DNA of 64,000 bases from Terriglobia bacterium (GCA_020073385.1 JAIQFH010000001.1:434001-498000), one strand, 5' to 3'; positions 17,446 to 26,106 are shown, counted from the stretch's first letter. Made by a program: numbers and translations. The notes: generated by a model from the letters alone, not told the origin.

Positions 17446-18248
17446 CGCGGCGAAGAGGCCGTCGGAAGGTGCGTCTGCACCGCAGCCAGCAGTTCCTCGC
17501 GCAGGAAAGGCCCGCTGGCCAGAAGTCCGGACAGAAGAGGATTCTTGCGATTGCACTGCAGAGGAGTATTCTCCAACGTGCTCACAAATCCGCCCGAACT
17601 CGCTACCAGCGCCGCGCCCGCAGCCACATCCCACTCGTTCTTCGGAGTCAGTGTAAAAGTGATATCTGCCAGTCCTGCCGAAACCAAGCCAAGCTTGTAC
17701 GCCACCGATCCCATGGGACGAATCTGATAATCGCCGCTCTGAAACTGCTGCCACTCGCCACGCTTCACCTCGCTACGGCTGGCAAGGATCAGCGAGCCTT
17801 TCAAGGAAGTCCTTTGACTTGGTTTGGCGGGCTTGCCGTTATAAAGCACTCCCGCGTCGATCGCGCCGATGATGGTTTCATTTGTGGCGGGATTACAGAT
17901 GCCGCCGGCCACAGGTCGTCCGTCTTCGACGAACCCAATCGAAACACAGAACTCGGGTATGCCCTGAACAAACTCTCGCGTGCCGTCAAGCGGATCCACC
18001 ACCCAGACTCGACTCTTGGAAAGCCGAGAAACATCGTCAACGCTCTCCTCGGAAAGCCACCCTTCGCGGTCCCGCAGTAGGTTCTGGCGCAGCACGGCGT
18101 CCACCGCGCGATCCGCCTCAGTCACAGGATCGTGTCCAATCTTGTATTCCGTCTCAATGGCGCCCGGGGTAAACCGCGCAAACACAGCTCGTGCCGCTTC
18201 AATCGCAGCTTCGATGCGGGTAAGAATGTCCGAATAGGCAGAGGTCAT
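17442..18248 (-). CDS. cysQ: Inositol monophosphatase family, probable 3'-phosphoadenosine 5'-phosphate phosphatase (CysQ-like)
   Basis: The 268-residue product has the lithium-sensitive phosphatase signatures: TEADRAVD, SEES, the metal site WVVDPLDGTREFVQG (about 92-106) and the C-terminal EWDVAAGAALVASSGG. In sulfating organisms CysQ hydrolyses PAP, the by-product of sulfotransferases, to AMP, which relieves product inhibition. Inositol-1-phosphatase is the main alternative. PAP phosphatase is favoured because the gene sits in one leftward block with the PAPS synthase gene, near three sulfotransferase genes. AAGGA lies about 7 nt before the ATG. A small palindromic element separates it from the TauE-type gene upstream. 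Confidence 0.85.
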   Translation of the reverse strand: MTSAYSDILTRIEAAIEAARAVFARFTPGAIETEYKIGHDPVTEADRAVDAVLRQNLLRDREGWLSEESVDDVSRLSKSRVWVVDPLDGTREFVQGIPEFCVSIGFVEDGRPVAGGICNPATNETIIGAIDAGVLYNGKPAKPSQRTSLKGSLILASRSEVKRGEWQQFQSGDYQIRPMGSVAYKLGLVSAGLADITFTLTPKNEWDVAAGAALVASSGGFVSTLENTPLQCNRKNPLLSGLLASGPFLREELLAAVQTHLPTASSPR

Positions 18249-18281
18249 GAGGTCCTTGAAAATGCGTTCTCTAACAGGCTG

Positions 18282-18406
18282 CTGAAAAACTAAACTCAGC
18301 GTCTCGATTTGAAAGGGTGCGGTTTCAGCCGCACCGTAAATGCCTCACAATCAGTCGCGGCTTCAGCCGCTGGGGTAAATTGCCAGCATGAGAAAGAGTT
18401 TTTCAG
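18282..18406. repeat. MITE-like palindromic element
   Basis: The element is bounded by a perfect 10-bp inverted repeat: CTGAAAAACT at 18282-18291 and AGTTTTTCAG at 18397-18406. Inside are two smaller hairpins, GTGCGG-tttcag-CCGCAC and GCGGC-ttca-GCCGC. Nothing inside is coding. The shape (short terminal inverted repeat, internal palindromes, about 125 bp, intergenic) is that of a non-autonomous mobile or REP-type element. It lies between the TauE and cysQ genes and may reduce read-through in that block. Confidence 0.6.
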
Positions 18407-18411
18407 TCTTG

Positions 18412-19188
18412 CTAAAACGTGGGCCACAACATGCGGGCCCCGGTGACCAGAAGCAATGCGCAGAGCAGGCGGCGCAGCCATAGCATGGGAACGCGAGTTG
18501 CCAGGTGCGAACCCAATAGCCCGCCGGGGATCGAGCCAATCAGCAATGACAGGACCAACCGGGGATCTACGTTTCCAAAGTGGAAGTGCAAGAGGCCGGT
18601 CACGCCCGTTAGCGCCACCGCATGTACGATGTCGGTCCCAACGTTCACCTTGGGCGGAAAACTATAGAACAGCAACAACAGCATCATGATGATGCTGCCC
18701 GATCCCACCGAAGTCATTCCCACCAGAAAGCCCGCAATTGCGCCGATCACAACCATGCCGGCAAATCCCTTCATCGTAGGCGGGCGATTCGCAACGTGGT
18801 CTTCGATCCGCTTCTGAAACAGCAGCAATAGCGGAATAATGATCAGAAGCGCGCCAACCGCGGTCTTGATGAAGTTGTTCACTCCGTCGCCGTACACATG
18901 ACGGATGTAAATGAGCAGGTTCACTCCGCCGATCGACCCCGGAATGCTGCCTATCGAAAGAGCGATTACAACTTTCCTGCGAACCGTGCCCTTCTTCAGG
19001 TGCATCAGGCTCGCAGGGATTTTTGTGAAGAAGTTGAACACCGCGTCCGAACCGACCGCAACGATCGGTGGTACTCGCAGGCCAAAGATCAGCACAGGGA
19101 GCAGCAGAACGCCGCCCCCCACGCCGGTCATTCCGATCAGAACACCTACCACGAACCCGACCAGGATTTTGCCTGCCAGTAGCGTCAT
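18412..19188 (-). CDS. TauE/SafE family sulfite/sulfonate-type permease
   Basis: The 258-residue product is almost wholly hydrophobic, with about eight predicted membrane segments. It has the duplicated glycine-rich motifs of the family: GVLIGMTGVGGGVLLLPVLI near residue 13 and GFLVGMTSVGSGSIIMMLLL near 150. TauE/SafE proteins move sulfite, sulfoacetate or other organosulfur anions across the inner membrane. Its position 15 bp after the sulfurylase/APS kinase gene suggests a role in moving sulfate or sulfite for the sulfation module. Direction and substrate cannot be read from the sequence. Confidence 0.88.
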   Translation of the reverse strand: MTLLAGKILVGFVVGVLIGMTGVGGGVLLLPVLIFGLRVPPIVAVGSDAVFNFFTKIPASLMHLKKGTVRRKVVIALSIGSIPGSIGGVNLLIYIRHVYGDGVNNFIKTAVGALLIIIPLLLLFQKRIEDHVANRPPTMKGFAGMVVIGAIAGFLVGMTSVGSGSIIMMLLLLFYSFPPKVNVGTDIVHAVALTGVTGLLHFHFGNVDPRLVLSLLIGSIPGGLLGSHLATRVPMLWLRRLLCALLLVTGARMLWPTF

Positions 19189-19203
19189 ATATCTGTTGTT
19201 GTG

Positions 19204-20949
19204 TTAGGCCGCAGCTCCGTTCACTCCGATGAAGCCCTCGCGCTCCAGGTGCAGAATAATTTCCTGTGCAGCTTCCTCGGGTGACAACTCACCGGTGTTG
19301 ATTGTTACCTCGGCATCCGCCGGAGCCTCATACGGATCGGAGATTCCGGTGAACTCTTTGAGAATGCCCGCTCGAGCCTTGGCATAGAGGCCCTTGCGAT
19401 CCCGTTGCTCGCACACTTCCACCGAAGTCGCGACATGTACCAGGATGAAACCGCCGAAGGGCTCGACCATCTGGCGAACGTGCTTACGGGTCGCGTCATA
19501 GGGAGCGATGGGCGCGCAAATCGCGATCCCGCCGTTCTTGGTGATCTCCGACGCCACATATCCGATTCGTCGGATGTTGATGTCACGGTGTTCCTTCGAA
19601 AATCCTAGCTCAGACGAAAGATGCTTGCGCACCAGGTCTCCATCCAGCAAGGTCACCGGACGCCCGCCGACTTCCAGGAATTTCGTAAGCAATACATTCG
19701 CGATCGTCGACTTGCCGGAACCCGACAGGCCAGTGAAGAAGATGGTCACGCCCTGCCGGCTGCGTGGCGGAAAGCTGCGCCGTAATTCGTGAACTACCTC
19801 GGGATAGGTGAACCAACCCGGAATGTCACGCCCTTCATTCAACCGCTGACGCAGTTCCGTGCCCGAGATGTTCAGAACACGATCTCCCTTCTTTACCTCG
19901 TCATCGGGGATGTAACGGTCCTCGCCCTCGAGATAGACCATCATGCTGAAGGGGACCATGGTTACGCCAATCTCAGGCTCATGCTTCTTGAAGACTTCCT
20001 GCGCTTCGTACGGGCCGTAGAACGGCTTGCCATCTGTGTCCTTGCCCGGACCCGCGTGATCGCGTCCAACGACCAGGTGCGTGCAGCCGTGATTCTTGCG
20101 GATGAGTGCGTGCCAGATCGCCTCGCGTGGCCCCCCCATGCGCATGGCAAGGGGCAAAAGAGAGAGCTTCTGCGTCCCCTGCGGATACTTCGAACCAAGC
20201 AACTGATAACAACGCACCCGCGTGTAGTAGTCCACGTCGCCTGGCTTGGTCATTCCGACGACAGGATGGATCAAAAGGTTGGCTTCGACTTGCTTGGCAG
20301 CGCGAAATGTCAGTTCGACGTGCGCGCGGTGCATAGGATTTCGAGTCTGGAAAGCCACAACGCGGCGCCATCCCAGACGGGCAAACTCGTTGCGAAGCTC
20401 GGCGGGAGTGAAGCGCAAAGTGCGGAAATCGTAGTGCGAAGGCATCTGCAACCCTTCGACGCGTCCTCCAACGTACCAGGGGTTGGCGATATTCATCGCA
20501 TAGTTCGCGCCGGGGTGGGCCTTGCTGGTGCTTTTGAACACAGCTTTGGCTTCGGCAGCGCGGTCCGGTTGCCAGACTTCTTCGACGTGCAGCACGGCGA
20601 GCATTACGCCCTCAGGATCGCGTAGCGCCACTTTGCTGCTGCCCGGAGTCAACTTCTTGGCGAATTCTTCCGTCACATCCAGCGTGATCGGCATCGGCCA
20701 CAGGATTCCGCTGGCCAGCTTCATGTTTTGGCAGACCCCTTCATAGTCGGCTTTGGTCATGAAGCCGCGTAGCGGGGAAAATCCTCCGCTCATGAGCAGT
20801 TCGAGGTCACAGATTTGGCGAGCAGTAAGATCCCAGGACGGCCATTCGCGGGAATGGGCTTTGAGTTCTGCAGCTTTTTCAGAAGATGCGAGCAGATCAG
20901 TCAGTTCACCACCGTGCGGAGCAATTAAATGACTAGTCGAAGCGGACAA
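19204..20949 (-). CDS. sat-cysC: Bifunctional sulfate adenylyltransferase / adenylylsulfate kinase (PAPS synthase)
   Basis: The 581-residue product carries both halves of PAPS synthesis. Residues 1-390 are ATP sulfurylase, with the active-site FQTRNPMHRAH, VGRDHAGPG and a GTELRQRL segment. Residues 395-581 are APS kinase, with the P-loop GLSGSGKSTIAN (near 405), DGDLVRKHL and FIGVN near the end. The enzyme makes PAPS, the universal sulfate donor. No ATG exists near the domain start; the TTG at 20949 is chosen because GGGAGG lies about 9 nt upstream. The gene heads the leftward sulfur block with TauE and CysQ. Lack of a PAPS reductase nearby suggests the PAPS is for sulfotransfer rather than cysteine synthesis, which is inferred. 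Confidence 0.95.
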   Translation of the reverse strand: MSASTSHLIAPHGGELTDLLASSEKAAELKAHSREWPSWDLTARQICDLELLMSGGFSPLRGFMTKADYEGVCQNMKLASGILWPMPITLDVTEEFAKKLTPGSSKVALRDPEGVMLAVLHVEEVWQPDRAAEAKAVFKSTSKAHPGANYAMNIANPWYVGGRVEGLQMPSHYDFRTLRFTPAELRNEFARLGWRRVVAFQTRNPMHRAHVELTFRAAKQVEANLLIHPVVGMTKPGDVDYYTRVRCYQLLGSKYPQGTQKLSLLPLAMRMGGPREAIWHALIRKNHGCTHLVVGRDHAGPGKDTDGKPFYGPYEAQEVFKKHEPEIGVTMVPFSMMVYLEGEDRYIPDDEVKKGDRVLNISGTELRQRLNEGRDIPGWFTYPEVVHELRRSFPPRSRQGVTIFFTGLSGSGKSTIANVLLTKFLEVGGRPVTLLDGDLVRKHLSSELGFSKEHRDINIRRIGYVASEITKNGGIAICAPIAPYDATRKHVRQMVEPFGGFILVHVATSVEVCEQRDRKGLYAKARAGILKEFTGISDPYEAPADAEVTINTGELSPEEAAQEIILHLEREGFIGVNGAAA

Positions 20950-21416
20950 GAGCGTGAGCCTCCCAGATTCGTTGATTTGGATTTATTGCATGTAGATTCG
21001 GCGTTTCGCAGAAAGAATCAATTTGATGATTTCCGGACTGCTATTGGGGGGATGCCGACGAGACTTCAATCTTTGCTGCGGGTCAAAGAACCCCGACTCT
21101 GCCTTCAAGTTTACATGAAAGAATTGCTGCTCTTACGCTATGCAAATGCTATGCCGACCGTGTGGTTCCATTGTACTGTAAGTTGATAAGGATAAAAGCT
21201 TAATCTTTGGTTTACCCGGTAGAAAATCCTTACTGAGGAGTATTTGTGTGCAAATCCTTGCGCAGCTCGGCAAACGAATTCCCCCGGGAAAGGCTTAACG
21301 TTTGCAGTTTGCTGCGCAAATCCGGGCATCACAATCGATGGTAACCAGCCAGGCTCGTTACCGTTCGCCCCTCGGTTACACTGCTTGAAGGTTTCTCAAA
21401 ACCCTTTTGATTTTGA
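20950..21416. promoter_or_regulatory. Divergent intergenic region upstream of sat-cysC and the second deacetylase gene
   Basis: This 467 bp stretch is locally AT-richer, especially 21150-21260, with no convincing gene. It must contain the promoters for the leftward sulfur block and for the rightward deacetylase/ATP-grasp pair. I see no recognisable riboswitch. The deacetylase gene at 21417 has no clear Shine-Dalgarno sequence in the bases before its ATG. Confidence 0.4.
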
Positions 21417-22403
21417 ATGAAGGACTTCGCCAAAAAAGCCATTCTCGCCAGCCGAGCGCTACGGTTGATTTCCCCCGGCGCGAGTGCGGCAATTCTGATG
21501 TATCACTCGGTCATGCCCGATCCGGCTGCGCACGCAGACTCGTTGGGCGGCATCATTCACGCGCAATCAGAATTCCGCGCCCAGATGGAACTGCTCGCAC
21601 GAGATTACCATCCCATGACCTTGGATGCAGTTGTGGAGGGTCTCAACGGCGGCAAAGACTTGCCCAGTCGATCGGTGGTAGTCACGTTCGATGACGGTTA
21701 CACAGACAATGCCGAAGTCGCGATGCCTATCTTGAATCAGCTCGGGATCGCAGCGACTTTTTATGTGACCGTCGATTGCGTGGAGCAGCGCACGCTGCCT
21801 TGGCCGAGCCGTCTGCGCTTCGCCTTTCGCAAAACGAAGCTGCGGACATGGACGGATTCTCGCGCTAAGTCCTGGCAACTGGACGATTCTGATTCCTGCG
21901 AACGCGCATATCTTGCTTCCTGCGATAACTGCTGCCAACTCAGTGGAAAAGTACAGGAAGATTTCGTGCGCAGCACCGAGGAACAGCTGCAGGCCGCCGC
22001 TCCCGGCGATTTAAGCTCGTTGATGATGAGCTACGATCAGATCAGGAGTCTCGCCCGCCACGGCCACATCGTGGGCTCTCACACCATGACGCATCCGAAC
22101 ATGGCGTACATTCCTGAGCAGGATGCCAAGGCCGAGTTCGCAGAATCGAAACAGCACCTGGAGAGAGAATTGAAGGCGACCATTAAACATTTCTCCTATC
22201 CCTGCCCGGCCATGACACCACACTGGAATGAGAAGACTGTCGCGCAAAGCCGCTCAGTAGGATACGACTCGGCCGTAACAACCAACGGCGGCGTGACGCG
22301 GCGTGGAGACAATCCGTTGTCCTTGAAACGCATCCGTCCCACCAAGACGGCTGAGGGGCTGCGGTGGAATCTGGAGTGTGCATTCGCAGGACGCGCGGTA
22401 TAG
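21417..22403 (+). CDS. Polysaccharide deacetylase (NodB-type)
   Basis: The 328-residue product has LMYHSV near residue 28, VTFDDGYTDNAE near 89, and the zinc-type histidine motif GSHTMTHPNM near 220. FSYPCPAM follows near 262. A region of about 100 residues rich in basic and polar residues separates the first motif block from the histidine motif, as in the deacetylase at 16387-17445. It should de-N-acetylate a polysaccharide or precursor. The next gene, an ATP-grasp protein, begins within about 35 bp. This repeats the deacetylase/ATP-grasp pairing of 5940-7941 but with gene order reversed. Confidence 0.88.
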   Translation: MKDFAKKAILASRALRLISPGASAAILMYHSVMPDPAAHADSLGGIIHAQSEFRAQMELLARDYHPMTLDAVVEGLNGGKDLPSRSVVVTFDDGYTDNAEVAMPILNQLGIAATFYVTVDCVEQRTLPWPSRLRFAFRKTKLRTWTDSRAKSWQLDDSDSCERAYLASCDNCCQLSGKVQEDFVRSTEEQLQAAAPGDLSSLMMSYDQIRSLARHGHIVGSHTMTHPNMAYIPEQDAKAEFAESKQHLERELKATIKHFSYPCPAMTPHWNEKTVAQSRSVGYDSAVTTNGGVTRRGDNPLSLKRIRPTKTAEGLRWNLECAFAGRAV

Positions 22404-22436
22404 CGAGGAGTGGAACTCGATCGGGGCGAAGATCAG

Positions 22437-23633
22437 TTGGCCAGAATCCTGGTTTTAGACGGGCATAGCGCAGCAGCTCTCCCAGTCACGCGATCGGCCG
22501 GACGCGCCGGCCATTGGGTGGCGGTCGGTGCCAACCGCGGTGCCTTTGCCGCGGCCAAGCTCTCGCGTTACTGCCGCATGGCTCTTGATTATCCCGTCTC
22601 TACCAGCGAGCCGCATGCGTTCGTAGAGTCCATCCTCGAGTTCGTGCGAGCCAATCAGATCGATCTCGTTGTTCCCCTTACCGATTGGACGCTGGGCCCC
22701 CTCTCCGTGGATCGCGAACGTTTTTCCGGTCTGTGTCCGCTCGCGATGCCCTCGCACTCCGCGGTCGAATTCGCTTCTGACAAGTTCCGCACCATCGAAC
22801 TGGCTCAGGAAATCGGCATCGGAGTGCCGAAAACCCGTCTCGTCCGGTCTCTCGCCGATCTTTCTGGCCTCAAAGAGTTCGGATTTCCTGCGGTAGTGAA
22901 AGATCGCTTTTCGGTGCGATGGATTCAGCAGAAGGCTGTCTTCGGCTCAGTCGCTTATGCCTATTCGCCTGAGGATCTGCAAAAGAGAGTTGCGGATCGT
23001 CTGGAAAAAGCCGGGGATGTTCTGGTTCAGGAGTTTGTTTCAGGGCAGGGAATCGGTTTCTCCTGTTTCGTTGCGGGCGGCAAGACCTTCCTGCCTTTTC
23101 AGTGGCTACGAGTGCGAGAGGTTGATCCCCGCGGTTCCGCAAGCAGCGCCAGGAAATCCATCGCCTTGGACGATGCGCTCGTCTCTCAAAGTCAGCAGCT
23201 TATTAGTCGGATGGCTTTTGAAGGCATCGCGATGGTGGAGTACAAGCGCACGTCTGACGGCCGTCTCATATTGATGGAGATCAATGGACGTCCCTGGGGT
23301 TCGATCGGCTTGCCTTTCGCCTGCGGCGTCGATTACCCGCGCTATCTCATCGAGTGGTGCCTCGAGGGCAAACTTCCGCCGGAAAAGATCGCGTATCAGG
23401 AGAATATTCTGTGCCGCCGCGCGGTCAGCGAATTGACTCACCTCAGCAACATCCGCGCGGGGCGTCCGCCAAATTGGCCTGGCGCCTATCCCAAGTTCTG
23501 GCCGACTCTGCTCCGAATGGCGCTACCATGGCGTCCCGACATGTGCTACGACGATCTGTGGATTTCGGACTTGCGTCCCGGCATCGCCGCCCTGCGAAAC
23601 TGGTTTCAGGTTCGCGCCAAAGGCTCTTCGTAA
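22437..23633 (+). CDS. ATP-grasp family carboxylate ligase-like protein (paralogue)
   Basis: From a TTG at 22437 the product begins MARILVLDGHSAAALPVTR and is 398 residues, matching the paralogue at 6742-7941 in length and start. An upstream GTG at 22410 is less likely because its purine-rich stretch abuts the codon; GGGGCGAAG precedes the TTG at usable spacing. Shared landmarks are SRYCRMALDYP, SDKFRTIELAQEIGIGVPKT, FPAVVKDRFS and the metal-binding EINGRPWGSIGLPFA. It should form an acyl-phosphate and ligate it to an amine, with unknown substrates. Its 3' end overlaps the convergent phosphatase gene by 28 bp. Confidence 0.8.
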   Translation: MARILVLDGHSAAALPVTRSAGRAGHWVAVGANRGAFAAAKLSRYCRMALDYPVSTSEPHAFVESILEFVRANQIDLVVPLTDWTLGPLSVDRERFSGLCPLAMPSHSAVEFASDKFRTIELAQEIGIGVPKTRLVRSLADLSGLKEFGFPAVVKDRFSVRWIQQKAVFGSVAYAYSPEDLQKRVADRLEKAGDVLVQEFVSGQGIGFSCFVAGGKTFLPFQWLRVREVDPRGSASSARKSIALDDALVSQSQQLISRMAFEGIAMVEYKRTSDGRLILMEINGRPWGSIGLPFACGVDYPRYLIEWCLEGKLPPEKIAYQENILCRRAVSELTHLSNIRAGRPPNWPGAYPKFWPTLLRMALPWRPDMCYDDLWISDLRPGIAALRNWFQVRAKGSS

Positions 23634-24316
23634 GACGTTGCGCCTGGTTGTTTCGTGGATGAGAACACAGTCGCGGCCAGCAGATTCTGAATGCAGGTCT
23701 GCAATTGCCGCGCGCAATAGCGCGTGACCTCCAAGTCTCCAAGATACGGGTCAGGAATCTCCCGGTGCTTCCACGCGCCTTCCGCGAATGCACTCAGCAT
23801 GTGAATCTTTTCGGCCGACTCTGGATACAGCGTCAGCAGTTCCGCCTTATTCTGGAAGTCCATGGCAAAGATAGCGTCCGCCGCATCCGCCATCTCCCGC
23901 GTCAGCAGCTTAGCTCGGTGCGTTGTCAGGGAGATGCCCAGGTCCGCCGCCGCTTCTTGCATCCAGGGATGAGCCTCCCGTCCCGGATTTGCGTGCAATC
24001 CGGCAGAGACGATGCGGACCTTCTCAATCTCCCCCGGCGCAGTTTCGTTGAGAGCTTTGCGCATCAGGGCTTCCGCCATGGCGCTGCGCATGATGTTTCC
24101 AAAGCACACAAAAACAAACGATCGCGCCGAAGAAGGTACGGCCCGCTGATCTTCACCACGCATGCCCAAGACGTCGCGCATCCTCAATCCCGCATAAATC
24201 CTGCCCGCTCCCGGACCAAGCCGCCGGATGATTCCTCGCTGTTGCAACAAGAACCGCGGAATAAACTTCCGCACTACATCCTTGAAAGTTCTAGGCTGGA
24301 CAGCTTCTTCGGTCAC
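23606..24316 (-). CDS. Low-molecular-weight protein tyrosine phosphatase (Wzb-like) with N-terminal extension
   Basis: The start is a GTG at 24316 that overlaps the upstream sulfotransferase stop in a GTGA junction, with AGGGA upstream; this gives 236 residues. The phosphatase loop is CFGNIMRSAMAEAL, so Cys71 and Arg77 fit CX5R, although the usual second Cys of the loop (NICRS) is Met. The general-acid DP motif is IPDPYLGD. The first 65 residues are an extra basic region not found in minimal Wzb-type enzymes. In capsule loci such phosphatases reset the BY-kinase Wzc; no Wzc or Wza gene is in the window. It is the last gene of the leftward sulfotransferase/NRPS run. Confidence 0.85.
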   Translation of the reverse strand: MTEEAVQPRTFKDVVRKFIPRFLLQQRGIIRRLGPGAGRIYAGLRMRDVLGMRGEDQRAVPSSARSFVFVCFGNIMRSAMAEALMRKALNETAPGEIEKVRIVSAGLHANPGREAHPWMQEAAADLGISLTTHRAKLLTREMADAADAIFAMDFQNKAELLTLYPESAEKIHMLSAFAEGAWKHREIPDPYLGDLEVTRYCARQLQTCIQNLLAATVFSSTKQPGATSYEEPLART

Positions 24317-25221
24317 GAACGAGTTCCCTGATGTGAGATGGATTCGACCTGCGCCGCCTTGCTGCCTGACGACAGCTCGTATCCGAGACTTTGCATCAGG
24401 TCGCCCCACGCCGATTCGATTGCCTCTACCGATTCGGGAGCGAGTTGCGATTTCCACCCTCCTGCTTTTGCCGTTCGCACGAATGGCTTGTCGCTCCGTG
24501 TGCTCTTGGTCAGCACCCAGCTTGCCGCCTCTTCTTTCTCCAGCGCTCGCATGCGTTCTGGAGAGCTGAGTTCGATCGCTCTCTGCAGCGCTTCGGGACT
24601 CGAATCAATTTTCCGGAATGAACAGTGCTCCAGAAATGCAACGACATGCAGAAGCGCTCCTGCTGTATCGCGCTTCATCTCCTCATAGCGCAGCATCATG
24701 AAATTTGGATTCTCGCCGCGCAAGGAAACCCAGCTCAGCACGTTATCCCGCCAGGAGCCGAACTTTTGATCAAACTCTCCGCCGATGAAGCGCGGCACAA
24801 AACTGGTCATTGGATAATCGTCTGGAATATTTCTCGCCTTCACATTGTGATGGTAGAAGGAAATCGCCACATCTCGCGGATCGCGCACCACGTAGATCAC
24901 ATGCGGATAATGCGGCTGAAATGGTTCATGACTCTTCAGCATGCGCGGACGCGGCAGGGCCCGCAGCTCCCGATCCCGATTGAAGTAAATCTCCGGAATG
25001 CGCGATTCGATATTCGAAAATGTGACGGGCGCATCGGGGTAGAGAAGGTTGCCCAGCAGAAACCGCGTCCACGTGTTGCCTGAGCGCGGATACGACACCA
25101 GAAAGACATCATCGGGATAAACCGTCACTCCGCGCCCGGCAAGCTGCCTTCCCGTAAGCACGCGACCAGCCTGAGTCAGTGCCCCCAGCGCTCTGTCCAG
25201 TTTCTTCGTCGGTCCAGGCAT
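24313..25221 (-). CDS. PAPS-dependent sulfotransferase
   Basis: The chosen ATG at 25221, 5 bp after the stop of the upstream sulfotransferase, gives 302 residues. The 5'-phosphosulfate loop is SYPRSGNTWTRF (about 43-54) and the 3'-phosphate site is VIYVVRDPRDVAISFYHHN (near 110). A C-terminal KAGGWKSQL corresponds to the GxxGxWK PAPS-binding loop. It should transfer sulfate from PAPS to a hydroxyl or amine of a sugar. No signal peptide or anchor is seen, so it would act in the cytoplasm on lipid-linked or precursor sugars. It is a tandem paralogue of the next gene upstream. Confidence 0.93.
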   Translation of the reverse strand: MPGPTKKLDRALGALTQAGRVLTGRQLAGRGVTVYPDDVFLVSYPRSGNTWTRFLLGNLLYPDAPVTFSNIESRIPEIYFNRDRELRALPRPRMLKSHEPFQPHYPHVIYVVRDPRDVAISFYHHNVKARNIPDDYPMTSFVPRFIGGEFDQKFGSWRDNVLSWVSLRGENPNFMMLRYEEMKRDTAGALLHVVAFLEHCSFRKIDSSPEALQRAIELSSPERMRALEKEEAASWVLTKSTRSDKPFVRTAKAGGWKSQLAPESVEAIESAWGDLMQSLGYELSSGSKAAQVESISHQGTRS

Positions 25222-25226
25222 ATTTT

Positions 25227-26081
25227 TCAGCTTCTCACCAGTTCCCGTTCCCCGTGCGCTTCTGTAACGAGTTCGTACCCCAGTTCCTTCATCGTTAATC
25301 CCCAAGCCTGTTCAATGGTCCGTACGGCTACTGCCGACAGCTTGCTCCTCCAGCCCCCAGCCTTGGCTTCGCGCACAAAGGGAATATCCTGACGGGTATC
25401 TTTCGTTGCCGTCCACTCTTTGGATTGCTGCTTCTCCAGTGACTGCATATTGCCAGCGGAACTCAGTCGAACGGCTCGCTCGATTCGCTCGGGAGTGGGA
25501 TCGATTCCCAGCAGTGGCGCCAAGGCTCGAAGCTCCTTCTCAGGATCGGTCAGCAAATCCTCATACCGCACAAGCCTGAACCCTGATTTCCCCTCTCGCA
25601 ACCGTACCCAACTTAGTACATGATCCTGCCAACAGCCCACGCGATCGGCATAACCCACCACCTTAGCCGCTACAAATCTTTCCACAAACTCGTCCATGGA
25701 ATATCCGTCGGGAATCACTCGAACCTTGAGGTTGTAAAAGTAGAAGGACACAGCCACGTCGCGCGGATCGCGGACGATGTAGATCACACGAGGATATCGC
25801 GGATCAAAACATTCATGACTCTTCAAGACGCGGGGCAGTCTTCGCAACTCATGATCCGGAAGATCGTAAATGATCGGCACAAGCCGGGACATGTTGGTGA
25901 AGGTCACAGCTTCTTTTTCGTGAATCAGGTTGCCGAACAGGAATCGCGACCAGGTGCTGCCCGAACGGAAGTAGCTGACCAGGAAAACGTCATTTGGAAG
26001 CACCGTGAGTCCGCGTCCCGCGGGCGTCCGCCCAAGTGCGGCTTTGGCTCCCCTCTTCAGTCGTGCAAATAGCCGGTTCAC
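25227..26081 (-). CDS. PAPS-dependent sulfotransferase (tandem paralogue)
   Basis: The chosen GTG at 26081 has GGAG 8 nt upstream and avoids overlap with the flippase gene, giving 284 residues. The 5'-phosphosulfate loop is SYFRSGSTWSRF and the 3'-phosphate site is VIYIVRDPRDVAVSFYFYN. KAGGWRSKL near the C-terminus matches the PAPS loop. It is clearly related along its length to the product of 24313-25221, including GRGLTV-x-P-DVFLVSY and the KSHE segment, so the pair arose by tandem duplication. Two enzymes could sulfate different positions or different sugars of the repeat unit, which is inferred. The stop is 5 bp from the next start, so the two are co-translated. Confidence 0.92.
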   Translation of the reverse strand: MNRLFARLKRGAKAALGRTPAGRGLTVLPNDVFLVSYFRSGSTWSRFLFGNLIHEKEAVTFTNMSRLVPIIYDLPDHELRRLPRVLKSHECFDPRYPRVIYIVRDPRDVAVSFYFYNLKVRVIPDGYSMDEFVERFVAAKVVGYADRVGCWQDHVLSWVRLREGKSGFRLVRYEDLLTDPEKELRALAPLLGIDPTPERIERAVRLSSAGNMQSLEKQQSKEWTATKDTRQDIPFVREAKAGGWRSKLSAVAVRTIEQAWGLTMKELGYELVTEAHGERELVRS

Positions 26082-26106
26082 CCCGTATTCTCCGCTCGTC
26101 GCATTT

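Noticed and set aside
19789-20625. 278-residue forward frame inside sat-cysC
   Set aside because: The reverse-strand PAPS synthase has motifs across this entire span, and the forward frame has none.
20929-21186. 85-residue forward frame at the start of sat-cysC
   Set aside because: It overlaps the sat-cysC start in the opposite direction and has no domain or good start context.
20950-21416. Sulfur-related riboswitch upstream of sat-cysC
   Set aside because: I found no SAM-type or similar aptamer core by eye; the region is only AT-rich.
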